From contig NC_080071.1 of NCBI RefSeq assembly GCF_949987535.1, positions 22,715,032 to 22,779,031 of the forward strand: a stretch of 64,000 nucleotides of DNA. The letters run 5' to 3'. Numbering within the stretch: the stretch's first letter is position 1; each line of letters begins with the position of its first letter. The translations under genes and the position numbers were made by a program. The notes beneath the pieces are model-generated. The model did no database searches, was not told the origin of the DNA, and saw only the letters and a program-made list of their open reading frames with translations. Source of the stretch: Balaenoptera acutorostrata. Lineage: Eukaryota; Chordata; Mammalia; Artiodactyla; Balaenopteridae. This document shows positions 34,933 to 46,425 of the stretch, piece by piece.

Positions 34933-37319
34933 GTTTTTTTTTAATCCTTTGCTTTTTTTAACCCTTTACTTCTTATGTAGATCTAAAATTTTTTTAATCT
35001 TTACTTCTTTAAGTCAATCCAACATCCTATCTGGTACTGTATAATTTTCATTCTACCTAAAGAACTTCCTGCAACGTTTCTTGTACTAAAAGACTACTGA
35101 CAATGAATGTTCTTAGTTTTTGCTTATCTGAAAAAAATCTTTATCTGACTTTCATTTTTGAAAGATATTTTTGCTGGCTATGGAATTGTGGATAGGATTT
35201 TTTTTCTCTCCAGCCCTTGAAAGATGTTCCTCCATTGTCTTCTAACTTGTAAAGTCTTTGACAAGAAGTCTGCTGCAATTCATTGTTCCTCTGTATGTAT
35301 TTTTTCTTTTTTCTCTGTTTTCCTGCAATATTTTCTCCTTTATCTTTGATTTTCAGCAGTTTGACTGATGTTTCTAGAGGTGTATGCATACTTGTGTTTA
35401 TCTTAGATCTGTGATTTGTTGTCTTTTTATTAATTTTGGAAAATTCTTGATTATTATCTCTACAAATGTTTCCATTGCCCAGTTCTCTCTTTTTTCTTCT
35501 GGAACTCAAGTTACATTTATGTTAGACTATTTGATATTCTACTTGAGTTTTTGGATAATCTTATCTCTTTTTTTTCACAATTTTATCTCTTTGTTTTTCA
35601 TTTTGGATAATTTTTATTGGCTTATCTTCAGATTCAAAGATACTTTCCAGAGCAGTGTCCAATCTGATTTTAAATTCATTAAAGGAATTCTTCATCTCTA
35701 ATATCATGTTTTTTTATTTCATTTAACATTTTTTATAACTTCATCTCTCTACTGAAATTTCCCATCAATATATTGTCCACTTTTTCCACTAGATCCTTCA
35801 ATATTAATTATTGATATTTTAAAGTTCCAATCTAATAAATAATTCCAACATTCTGGTTATCTCTGAGTATGATTGTCTTGATTTTTTTATCTGTGGACAG
35901 TGGGTCCTGTTTTTTGTTGCTTTTAAATGGGTCTTGTAATTGTTGATCGGATGTTGGATATCATATGTAAAAAGACAGTAGAGACTGAGGTAAATAGTAT
36001 TTATGTCTGAAAATGTCCACATCTCATTCTCTGCCAGACTCTAATGTGAGAGTTGAGTCACTCAAGCAAACAATTGAGCTCTTTTGGGTTTTATTGTGAC
36101 CACTGCTACTATGAGTTTACTGCAGGCTTCAAATTCCTCCCACAGGCTGCTGTTACCTTGGGCTTAATGTGATGTCCTGAGGGCTGGAGGGCTTTTCTCA
36201 GTGTTCCTATTCCACCCTTAGCTTCTAGCAGTCTTTGCATGTCTGCACCACAGAATAGGGTCCTTCTGCACATTCTTGCCTCTCTCCAGTAGACTACTGC
36301 TGCATGTTACTCAGTACCAGGCTCAGAGTAGGGTCAGTGGGGAAATTTTAGCCTCTGTATTAGCCTCTGTATTAAGGCCAGTCAGCCTAGGCTTTTGGGG
36401 GAATATTGAGGCTTCTCAGTGCTCCTGTTACTCCCCGACCCCATCCCATGGCAGCCAAACTCTGTCTTGTATATATGGTGTGTCTTGAGAAGCAGAGAGC
36501 TTTCTGCCCTTCCCTAGCAGTAGAAGACTTCTGCTTTGTATTGGTTCAGAATCCTAGGTCCAAGAGGTTGGTTTTCTTTTTTTTTTTTTCCTCTTTACTA
36601 TGTCAGAAGCAAGAGACTTTTTCATTTACTTTTTTCCCAGAAGTAAGGGCTCTTTAGCTGGTTACTCAGGTTGGGAAAAAGAGTATCCTTCCCCACCCCT
36701 AGAAGCAGATGTGTTTTATTTCTATCTGTCCCCCAGAGGCTTTGGAGTCAAGAGTTTTTGCTGCTTAAATCCAGTGACTTAAGACTTTTGCTTCATGTGA
36801 AGGAAGGGTACAGGAAAATGGGTGGTGCTTCATGGCTGGTTTCCCCAACAGCAACCAATCACATCCTGCAAATTTATGCCACTGAGGAAGGCTTTCTCTA
36901 GCCTCTTCCTCTATCCCCCAGTCTTTCTCATGAGCTCACAGAGGAGGCCTGTGGAGAAGAACTTGAAACTGAATATGAGCTCCCTTGTGTCTGGGGCTTT
37001 CACGTATTCTAATTTGATATGTTGACACACACTTGCCTTTAAAAATTCGTAAAAATTGTTGCCGATTTCTTCTAATTCACTTCTACGGTGGTTACCTTTT
37101 CTGCCCATGCTCTGCCAAAGGTGAAACAATTCATGTGTATTCATGTGTGCTGCCTCTGAGACTTCAGCCCTCAGATAGCTTCAAGAAAATTTGACTGTAT
37201 AGATAATTTGACCTTCTTAGGTTTTTATTCATTGTTAGAATGGAAGTGAAATTTTCTTGTGACTTTTACATTCTAAATGAAAGTAGCACTCTTGTCTTTG
37301 CAAATTTGGTAGAACATTC

Positions 37320-37379
<60 letters not shown>
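37320..37379. repeat. (TA)n microsatellite
   Basis: About 60 bases of nearly pure TA with a few CA/GT interruptions; on either strand it could form hairpins. Confidence 0.95.
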
Positions 37380-37646
37380 TATTCTTTTTAACAGTGGCAT
37401 TGAATTCTACAGTGGGATGTATCATGGCCTAAAAGAATGTATCCCAAATGGTTCAAGTAAAGAGATTTTAATGAAGGACTATTCAAAGAGGTATAGACAA
37501 GTTTAGGGGAACAAGCAACTTCCTTGAGGATTCTAGTATTTGTATGTGTTCCTTAATCCTTAGATGTATGTGGAAGTGGAAACATCATAAACATAAAGCA
37601 AGTGAGCCTGCTGTTGATTGGATTTCTTTTATTTCAAGGCAGTTGT

Positions 37647-38178
37647 GTTAGGGTTCTCTAGAGAAACAGAACGAATAGGATATGTACATATATAGAGATT
37701 TATTTTAAAGAATTGGCTCACACATTTATGGAGGCTGGCAAATCCTAAAATCTGCAGGGTGAATTGGCAAGCTGGAAACCAAGGAGAGCTTATGGTTTTG
37801 TTCCAGCGTGAGTCCAAAGTCCTGAGAACCAGGGGAACCAATAGTGTAGTTCTAATACAAAGGCTGGTAGACTCAAAACCCAGAGAGCAAATGTTTCAGA
37901 GCAAAGACAGAAAAAAAGGCCAATGTCCCAGTTTTAAGGCAGTCAGGCAGGAATAATTCTCTCTTGCATGGGGTCAACCTTTTTATTCTATTTAGGTCTT
38001 CCACTGATTGGATGAAGCCCACCCATATTAGAGAGGGCAATCTGCTTTACTCAGTCTAATGACTTAAATGTTAATCTCATCCAAAAACATCCTCATAGCA
38101 AAACTCAGAATAATGTGTGATCCAATATCTGGGCACCCTATGGACCAGTCAAGTTGACACATACAATTAACCATTACA
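37647..38178 (-). repeat. MLT2-like solo LTR (ERVL group), antisense
   Basis: Antisense LTR: 'tagggttctctagagaaac' at the left, 'gaattggctcacacattta', 'tccactgattggatgaagc', then 'gtcaagttgacacatacaat' and 'taaccattaca' at the right. Solitary; no retroviral coding sequence seen beside it. Confidence 0.75.
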
Positions 38179-38184
38179 GCAGGG

Positions 38185-40239
38185 AATAGGCCATCTGCTT
38201 ATTTCAATTTATGAGGCACTTTATCTTTGAGGATTGTCATTCTTTCTAATTAAGAGCTGATGGTGATGTCCTTTTTGGGTAATATGGACATGTGTGTGTG
38301 TGTGTGTGTAATACATGGTATATATGCACACATACATAGCTACATATCTTTTTTTACAGGAAACACAAGATCTTTGGACCAGAGAACAAACCATTTATTA
38401 TTCACTGAGCATTTAGCTGCGAGCTTCAGTCAACATGGAGCAACTCAATGAGGGCTTGATGTCACTCTGTACGTGCAATAGAATTGCACCATAGGAGAGG
38501 AACCCTCAAGTTATGAAACTCAGAGCTTTTATAGGTTGCTCACACATGTGTTTATTCTCCTTTCTAGAGAGGGAGAAAGACCTTCATTCTGGAATGTAAA
38601 AAAATCTTCTATGGAGGGGAGAGGGAAAGGTGTCTACCTTTTCTTCACTACTCTGGAATGCAAGCAAATGGTGCCAGTGGAGATAAGTCTATACTTTCTC
38701 CAGAACAAAACACTGTATCTAACTTTCAAGGCACATTTTCCTTTCAAACTTTAAATGCAATGATTTTCTTTTCTGATTTCCTCAGAGTGATTATTAATTA
38801 TTAAGATTTCATTTCAGTTGGCAAAATAATCTACTGTAAGGTGCCAGAGATCTTTATAAATCACAAATAAAGATAATTTTTCTCTTTAGTTGGTTTTCCT
38901 AATCCTTTCCCCCACTGATGAGCAAGAAATGTAGATGGCCTAAGAAGTTTACCTCCTCCTTTATTTCAATAGCTTAGCTGAGAGCTGGCTTAGCTGGACT
39001 AAGCCAGTATGCAGAGGGATAGCAAAGCCTTTGGTTGATGTCAACACTCTTGGTAGACAGGGTGTTCCCAGGGTCCAATGTGCATACTCCTGAGGGCTTC
39101 TTGTGCCTAAAGGTCCCTTGATATATTTATTGCAACTTAGAAAATTTAGATGTCCCCAACCCCTCCTAGGCTAATCTACAAATAGGTACTAGGTTATGGG
39201 GTGGGACTCATTTTTGTTCTTGGAAAGCTCTCTGACTGTTGGTCAAGGCAGGCCCCGCTCTGCTGGGACCTTTTCCATGGTGGAGACAGAATATTCCTGC
39301 CAGGAATATGCTGTGGAATAATTGAGGGGTTGGGGGATTGCATGCACTTTGTTACTTCTCTGGTTTTAAGTTTTTTCTCCCCATCAATATAGTTTTATAT
39401 CTATGCTGTGTATTGCTAGTATAACCATTACCACTCTACATGACAGTAAACAGTGCAGATCTTATATTTTGAAAGCCAAAGACAAGATCTTTTCTTTAAT
39501 CTTTTTTGCCAGGACCTATTTCCAAGAGGCAGTTTCCTTGTGATCAGACAGCCCATATTCATTCTCTTCAGGCTGAAACTGCCTCGTTCCATTTATCCTA
39601 ATTGGAAGTAATGAAATTACTGTTCTCTCTGATATTCTTATTGAAATACTTTGTCATTTAGCTTTCATCAGTTTTTAGAAGGTTCTGTGAGTGATATTTC
39701 ATCTTTCTGACTGCCTAGTTTAATGGGATATGATTTTAAGTATAAAGTTTTTCTTCCTCATGATTATAATTTTTGGCTATCTAGAGAAACTGTAGAAAAT
39801 TGAAACACAAATCCCTGTATCATATCTCAGACTCAATATCCTCTACAACAGAAAATATACTTAAAATGCTAATGTGCTCACCAAGCAGGTGGTGTTTAAT
39901 AGCACTAAGAAATGTCACAATAATCACGTCTGCCCAGTGGAAAAGAGGAAGGTCTGTTTTTCATCTTATATCCCAAACTGGAAGCTACTTTTCTGTGAAA
40001 AGGGTTTATATGATTTTTCCACAGTGACAACCAGAGAAAAGGGACTAACTTAGGTTTAGAGCACCAAGACAACCTGCCCAGGACCACAGAAAACTTAGAG
40101 CAGCAGAATAGGTATTGCCAGAAACACAGAGTCTGTCAACTAGAAAGACAGGCTAGAACCAAATCCCATGAGCAAATGTGCAGACACATTTGCAATATAT
40201 GTGAAGAAAGCCTAGCCCTTTTAGCAGTAAGCTTCAGCT
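38185..40239. other. Unassigned DNA
   Basis: A short (GT)n tract lies at about 38,290-38,310. The stretch at 38,360-38,760 has a vaguely LTR-like texture ('gagcttttataggttgctc') but I cannot support a call. No coding signal. Confidence 0.4.
39291..39309. other. 19 bp near-perfect palindrome
   Basis: 'atattcctgccaggaatat' is self-complementary apart from its central base. It lies in unassigned DNA and may be chance. Confidence 0.8.
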
Positions 40240-40352
40240 TAGGGGAGCGCATAGAATAATATTCCTCTTGGGTCCCTAGCACCTAGTACAGTGACTGGGA
40301 CATGGTAAGTACTTAATAAATGCCAGTTGAATAAATAAATGAATGAATGACT
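40240..40352 (+). repeat. L2 LINE 3' end
   Basis: 'tagcacctagtacagtgac', 'ggtaagtacttaataaatg' and the terminal GAATAAATAAATGAATGA pattern are the L2 3' terminus. Confidence 0.8.
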
Positions 40353-40982
40353 AAACCTGAACACATGGCCCAAGAGTGCCAGGCTCACTGTATTGACTCT
40401 TTGAGAGAGATTATTCTGGACTTTTTACCTCTCTTAGGCTACATGCTTGGTAGCCTCATTCTCAGTGATGTGGTAAATTTCACCATTCACCTACTCTTCC
40501 AAGTGGAACTAACCCATCATTGCTTTCTCACTACTAGCCCAGGACCCAAGGCAGAAAGACCCTGGGTTGCTAGCATGTTTCTAGGAAGGCTGCAGAGAGT
40601 ACTGGCGGACCAGTTGGTTGGGGTGAGTTAGCACAACTAAGTGATTCATGAGTAAGGCAGGAGGAACAGTCTGGACCCTGGCTATGCCTCTATTTCTGTG
40701 GTAGGACCATTCTGAGACTTTAACACTCTCCTAACAGATCATCTTCTCAAAGAAGGGACACTGACTATTGTTCCTGCATCCCTTCTAGGGATGTAAAAAC
40801 CTTATCTGCCTCTGTCCTTACCTTGGCTTATCTATCTCAACTCACCTCATTCTTACAGTATTTAAGTCAATTGTTTCCCCAGCAGTCATAGAACTCACCT
40901 ACTACAGTCAGTCCAGGTTGCCTCCATGTGGACTCTTTAGAGAAACTGATCCCTGTCTGGTTCCATTAAGACTAGAAATTGC

Positions 40983-41013
<31 letters not shown>

Positions 41014-41029
41014 AGTAAGACAGATAACA
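40353..41029. other. Unassigned DNA with poly(A) run
   Basis: No coding signal. An uninterrupted A run occupies about 40,984-41,010. Confidence 0.5.
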
Positions 41030-41350
41030 AATGAGAGTGGTGATCCAGAGGAGGGAAAATCACTGAGAGTTTGGGTGGTCAGGGAACGCTTCATGGAAGT
41101 GATGGCCTCCACCGGGTCTTGCAGGGGGAAGGGGTGTTGGTAGGAAGAAGAAGGGTATTCCAAGCCATGGAAATGGAGGGAGCAAAGGCAGGATGAGGAA
41201 TGTTGTCTTCTGAGGACAACCAGCAGACTACTGGACAGAAGATGTAGATGTGGGACAAGGATAGTGAGTGATAAGATAGAAAAGGTTAAGAGTGTGCAGC
41301 TCAAAAAGGGCTTCAAATTTCAGGCTAAAAGGTGAGACTTTATCTGTGAG
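41030..41350 (+). repeat. Ancient long dispersed repeat, fragment E
   Basis: 'tttgggtggtcagggaacg', 'gggtattccaagccatgga' and 'agcaaaggcaggatgagg' follow the order of the early part of the repeat at 22,240. Confidence 0.6.
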
Positions 41351-41689
41351 CTAGAACATGAAATTTTCAGGTGAGTTTCACAACTAAACCAACTTCTTTA
41401 GCAAAAGGAACAGAATATGGTTAATGCATTTAGAAAAAAATAATCCAAGCATCTTACCATAGCCTACAAGACCCTACATCTTCTGCCTACCTCCCCAGTC
41501 CCCTCTCTCCCCAGGGAAGGCAGTCAGCTGAGAGCCTCTTCCACAGCACTCCCAACAGCCGGAATAACAAATCCTTTACTGAAGGGCAATCAGGATGGGG
41601 TATCACATCTGGAATGGGATCACAGTGTCCACTGCACACATCAGCTTCAGGACAGTGTTTGCCTTGGGCTGTGGGAAAAAGGGATGGAA

Positions 41690-41880
41690 GGATGTGGAAC
41701 ATTAGCTGGATCTTAAAAAAAAATGTTTTAAAGACTAGAAGGTGATCTGAAGCAATGTTAACATCTTTTATATTTACAGATTGACTTATTGGTGTCCTTT
41801 GTATTATTTTCTCTACTTTTCAATATGCTTGTATACTTGGAATATTTTATAATTATAAATTTTTTAGCATTCAGTCAAAC
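41690..41880 (+). repeat. Old retrotransposon 3' end, tentative
   Basis: 'gtattattttctctactttt' followed by 'gcttgtatacttggaatatt' and 'ttataattataaatt' resembles an old L1-like 3' end. Confidence 0.35.
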
Positions 41881-42125
41881 ACATTTTGATCATATCTCTA
41901 AGTAGAAACTATTAGTGAGTGAGCAAAATGATTCACTCTTATAATTAATATCACAGCTATTTTTAAGGAATAAATATTCTTACCAGTTTTGACTTTTTTA
42001 AAGGATATACCAGGAAATCAGAGTAGTTGTTTCCAACCTTGAGTTTCATATGACTGGCATCTCTTTCCCCGCACATATTCCATGCTCCCCTGGGTGGAGC
42101 TGTATACCTAGGATGGAAAAGGGCT

Positions 42126-42534
42126 GTTATAGGCTGAATGTTTGTGTTCCCCCCATATTCATATGTTGAAGCTCAAATCCCCAGTGTGATGGTATTTAGA
42201 GGGGGGAACTTTGAGAGGTAAGTAGGTTTAGATGAGGTCATGATGGTGGGGCCCCTGATGGGATTGGTGCCCTTATAAGAAGAGGAAGACAGAGAAATCT
42301 CTCTCTTTCCATGTGAACACAAAGAAGAGGTTGTGTGAACACAAAGAAGAGGTTGTGTGCACACAAGGAGGAGGCAACCATCTACAAGCCTGGAAGCAGG
42401 TCCTCACCTGGAACAGAATCTGCCAGTACCTCAATCCTGGACTTCCCAGTCTCCAAAACTAGGAGAAATAAAAGTTTGTTGTTTGTCACCCTGTCTATGG
42501 TATTTTGCTATAGCAACCTAAGCAGTCTAAGACA
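42126..42534 (+). repeat. MaLR solo LTR (MST/MLT1-type), sense
   Basis: Sense LTR: 'aggctgaatgtttgtgttcc', 'tcatatgttgaagctcaaat', 'attggtgcccttataagaag' (TATA-like region), then 'gagaaataaaagtttgttg' (polyadenylation signal) and 'agcagtctaagaca' at the end. A 22 bp unit containing 'aacacaaagaagaggttg' is repeated about two and a half times at 42,313-42,372. Confidence 0.88.
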
Positions 42535-45489
42535 AGGGCATTGGAGTAGAGTGGGAGAGAGGAAACACTACTTTCTTTCTCTCTCTTTTAGACACACACT
42601 ATGCCTTCTGCTTTTTAAGGTTAAAAACCTCTTCCCTTCTCCCTGCCATAAGCCTTCTGCTTTCTTGTTCTCTTTTTTCTTCCTTCCCAATACCCGTTTC
42701 TCTTGCCCTGCCCCAAACTGTGGTGGTAAGTAGGTATGTTTAAGACAGGGAGGCAGGAAATATTTTGGTATTTATTCTCCCCCAACCACCAATACTGCCA
42801 GAAGCACTGACTTTGTTTTCTCAGCTTACTCTCTTGTCTTAATAACCAGATTTTGCTTGTCATCTTTTTTTGCCAGTTATTAAGTTACACAGTAGGTACA
42901 TTGAGTCCCGTTATATCATGCTTACTTGTGAGCTCCTTTGGTAACCACATAATTATCTTGGGGAATAATCTTTAGTTCTTAAAATGGGCCATAACAACCT
43001 GGTGTAACAGGTCGTCCTTAAACTTGAGTTAAGGTTCCAGCATTAGGAAAGAGTAATATTTGGCTCTTGAGGATGCCAAGTATTTCACATACTCATTCCC
43101 ATTCATCATTGTCAGCTATTTGTTGACACCCAGAGTTCATAATATTGTACAATAGAGCCTAGTGCAGGGTCTTGAGCAAAAGACAATGAATTCTGACAGC
43201 TTTTAAAGAGTGACTTACAAGGTACAATCTCTTAGAAGGCAGAATCCTAAAATATTTTTCTTTCCAAGTAAGTCCACAATGATTATCCCAAGTATCATAA
43301 TTGTATCATTAATTTATGATGATGCCACTTTTAAGTCCAGTAGAGTCTCATAAGTTCCACCTTAATTTGTAGGTGTAGTGTGTGTGGAGGGGGAGGGTGG
43401 TGGATGAGAAAACATGAACAAATCTGCTGAAAAAGAAAAACTCAACCAGCACAGGTGAGAATAGAATTAAATCCCATGTTTACTTTTAAAAAGGTCATTA
43501 AACCCTCATTTGAGACTAGTTGGAAATTAGTTAATTTTGCCAGCAGTTAAAGGTTTAAAGCCTAAAGCCATTTTATTTAACAGTTCAAATTAAGATAGGA
43601 GATGAGAACAAGGACGAGGGTTTAAATACCTCCAAAGTAGATTGTGCTCTGTGTGTGTGTGTGTGTGTTGGCGGGTGGAGAAGGTAGTAGTTGACATGCA
43701 AGATGTTTATTTTATAATTTACAAGGTTGTGAAGACTTTTGAATCACTAATTGGGGGGTCCAGGCATTAAATGTGGGCTTCAGCGGGATAGGGCTTAGCA
43801 GGATAGAAGATTCAGTTCATTGATGGGCCAGTAATTCAGGGTGTGAGTGCTGGGTGTCTTCAAGCAAGATTGGGTCCTTCAAGCCCTGGATGATCTTGAA
43901 ATCCTAGAATTCTGTATTCTTTGCGTTATTTGTAACAATGCAGAATCCTAAAATAAAGTATCAGAAGTGGAAAGAAATTTGGGGACTGTAGGGTCCAACC
44001 TTTTGGTTTTGAATATAAAGAGACCAGGGCCAAGAATGGGAACAAACTAACTCAGGATAGTTCTGGTAATTACTGCAAAGTCAGGTGTAAAAACCAAAAT
44101 TGGTGATTCTCAGGCAAGTGTTCCTTCTGGTGATCCAAGATAGGTACGAGGAGATTGCTCCTCCTATGCTGCGAGGAGCAACATAGAATCCCAAGTCCAT
44201 GTTCATGGCACTCCCTCAGCATCCAGCTTTCACTTCATCCCCCTCCTAACACCTACTTTCTCTCCAAACTGTAAAATGTATGTGCATACAGGAAGTACAA
44301 AAATGGAAAAAAAATTCAGAATTTCATCTTAAAATCTAGCTTGAGGCATCTACTTGGGTAGACTTTTAATCTCATTATGAAGCTATAACCTGTGATCAAA
44401 GTGTATCTTAATGTCGTGATAACAGAGTAATAGTCTGATGTGATGAGATAATCTTAATTCACTATAAAACATCTGTGTGTGCTGCATTGTCTGATGCTCT
44501 CAAGTATGAATATTGCTTCTCTAGGTAGGATTCTCAGCACCTCAATTTTCTGTCTGGCTTTTAAATTGTGCCTAATTAAAGGATTTCACATTCTTTCATA
44601 ATATTGCCTCCTCAAGCAGAAATAAAACAATGGAACCACTTTTTTTTTTTTTGAAAGACATTCTGTTAATATTTGGGTGGGTTATTTTGTCTGAAATGTG
44701 TTAATTACATTAATTAGCCTTACTTCAGAGTTGCTGGAATGAATCTGAGCTAGATCACTGTCCTTGAAAAACCTCCCTTCCCTTCTGCCTACCCTTACCC
44801 CTCGCCAGTTTCCCACCACAAAGAGACCAGGATATTGGAAAGCCCTTGGAATTGCCATCACGCATGTTATTTTTGAGATGAAAGCATAGACACTAAGAAA
44901 AATAATATTCAATAATTTTATTAATCTCATAAAGAATGATGAAACTCACAGAATAAAAGCGCCTCAGAAATCACAGACACATAATACAGGATTCTAATCT
45001 TAATGAGTCAAGGCCATCTTATTTTTACCCCATGCGTACTCTTTGAGTTGCCTACCTGGAAAAGTGAAGAAAAAAAGAACATTCTGTGTGGTGGTGGCCC
45101 TAAGGAGGCAGGGCACAGGGAGCTTCCAATCACCTTTATTGAAGCAGAAAATACTGTGGGCTAAACTCCTTACCCAGACATCACTATTTGTGGAAGCTAA
45201 AAAGGACCACAAATTTTTTGTGTGTGTACCCTGGCTGCCGATGGAAAACATTACAAAATCCTGAAAGAAGAAAGAGCTCGGCTGATGTAAACTCTGTCAT
45301 CATTTCTAGGGCAGCCATGTCCTATGGACTCTGACAAGGGTCACCTCCTATTAAAGCAGGCAAGGAAAAACAACTGTGATGTCAGGGCTCTATTCAAACT
45401 TTGCAACGGTCATTGCCCTCATTCCAGCTCTCAATGAAATGCAAAGATTGTGTTTTACCCTCTTGAAGGCTCAGTGAAGCTACCTATCA
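42535..45489. other. Unassigned DNA
   Basis: No coding signal. A (GT)n tract is at about 43,652-43,669. A weak MIR-like patch lies near 43,975-44,100 ('ggggactgtagggtccaac'). Confidence 0.45.
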
Positions 45490-45652
45490 GGATAGCTTCA
45501 CTCAGTCTCCTATGTACATGTAAATCATTTGGGGATCCTGTTTTAAAATACAGATTCTGGTTCAGTAGGTTGGGGGTAGACCTGCATCTCTAACAAGCTC
45601 CCCAAAAGCTGATGCTGTTGGTGCATAGACCATACTTTGAGCAGCAAGGGTC
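45490..45652 (+). repeat. MER20-like hAT MITE
   Basis: 'acagattctggttcagtagg', 'gcatctctaacaagctccc' and 'gctgatgctgttggtgcata' with 'ccatactttgagcagcaa' follow the MER20-type consensus in order. Confidence 0.8.
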
Positions 45653-45680
45653 AAGGACAATGACTTTTAAAATGTGTTGA

Positions 45681-45919
45681 GCAGACTTTCCCTGGCAGTC
45701 CAGTGGTTAAGACTTTGCCTTCCAATGCAGGGGGTGCAGGGTCGATCCCTGGTCGGGGAGCTAAGATCCCACATGCCTCACAGCCAAGAAACCAAAACAT
45801 AAAACAGAAGCAATATTGTAACAAATTCAATAAAGACTTTAAAAATGGTCCACATCAAAAAAATCTTAAAAAAACCAAAACTTAAAAGAAAAAATAAATA
45901 AAATAAAACGAAATAAAAT
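45681..45919 (+). repeat. CHR-type tRNA-derived SINE with long 3' body
   Basis: Starts 'gactttccctggcagtcca', with a B box 'ggtcgatccct' and a 3' body ('caataaagactttaaaaatg') ending in an (AAAAT)n-like tail. The 12-base direct repeat 'aaaatgtgttga' flanks it exactly (45,669-45,680 and 45,920-45,931). Confidence 0.93.
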
Positions 45920-46224
45920 AAAATGTGTTGATTATGACCCACTGTAAGAAATACAGTTCGTATTATGCATTATATTTATATATTTTATGCCATAATTTTG
46001 TACAAATGCATATTATATATGTGTGAATATAGATATAAACAAAATTGAAACAACAGCTTCATGGAGCAATTCTTACCTTTACTAGCTGTGATATTTTCTA
46101 GACTAATTTTATTTCTGGAGTTATCTTTATTGAGTCGGTAGTTACATGGATCTACACAATGTGATAAAATTGCATAGATCTGTATATATATCCACTCAAA
46201 TAAGTACATGTATTATTAAGTCTG

Positions 46225-46425
46225 TAATGTAATTACATGTAATGTAATCTGAATAACTCTGAGGACTGTACCAATGTCAAGTTCCTGGTTTGGATATTGT
46301 GCTCTAGTTACGTAAGATGTCAACAGCGAGCAAGGCAGTCAAGGGTGGATGGGGCCTCTCTATATACTTCTTTGCAACACCCTGTAAATCTACCACAATT
46401 TCAAAATAAAAAGTAAAAAATAGTA
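46225..46425 (+). repeat. Old retrotransposon 3' end, probably L1M-like
   Basis: 'ctgtaccaatgtcaagttcc', 'tttggatattgtgctctagt' and terminal 'tttcaaaataaaaagtaaa' recall the terminus seen at 21,340-21,720. Confidence 0.5.

Larger units (their letters stand above)
32600..37020 (-). mobile_element. Old L1 (L1M/HAL1-like), antisense, with nested insertions
   Basis: From left to right the antisense sequence covers the start of ORF2 ('gaccatttatatttaatgc' near 32,945), the inter-ORF region, ORF1 ('tttttgaaagatatttttgc' near 35,153), and the 5' UTR (about 36,050-37,020). It is interrupted by a hAT MITE at 33,337-33,548 and a younger L1 at 33,674-34,932. Coding content is decayed beyond frame recovery. 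A short tandem duplication ('tagcctctgtat' twice) is at 36,352-36,375. Confidence 0.7.

Noticed and set aside
38360..38760. LTR-like texture with 'gagcttttatagg'
   Set aside because: No end motifs, duplication or family match that I can support.
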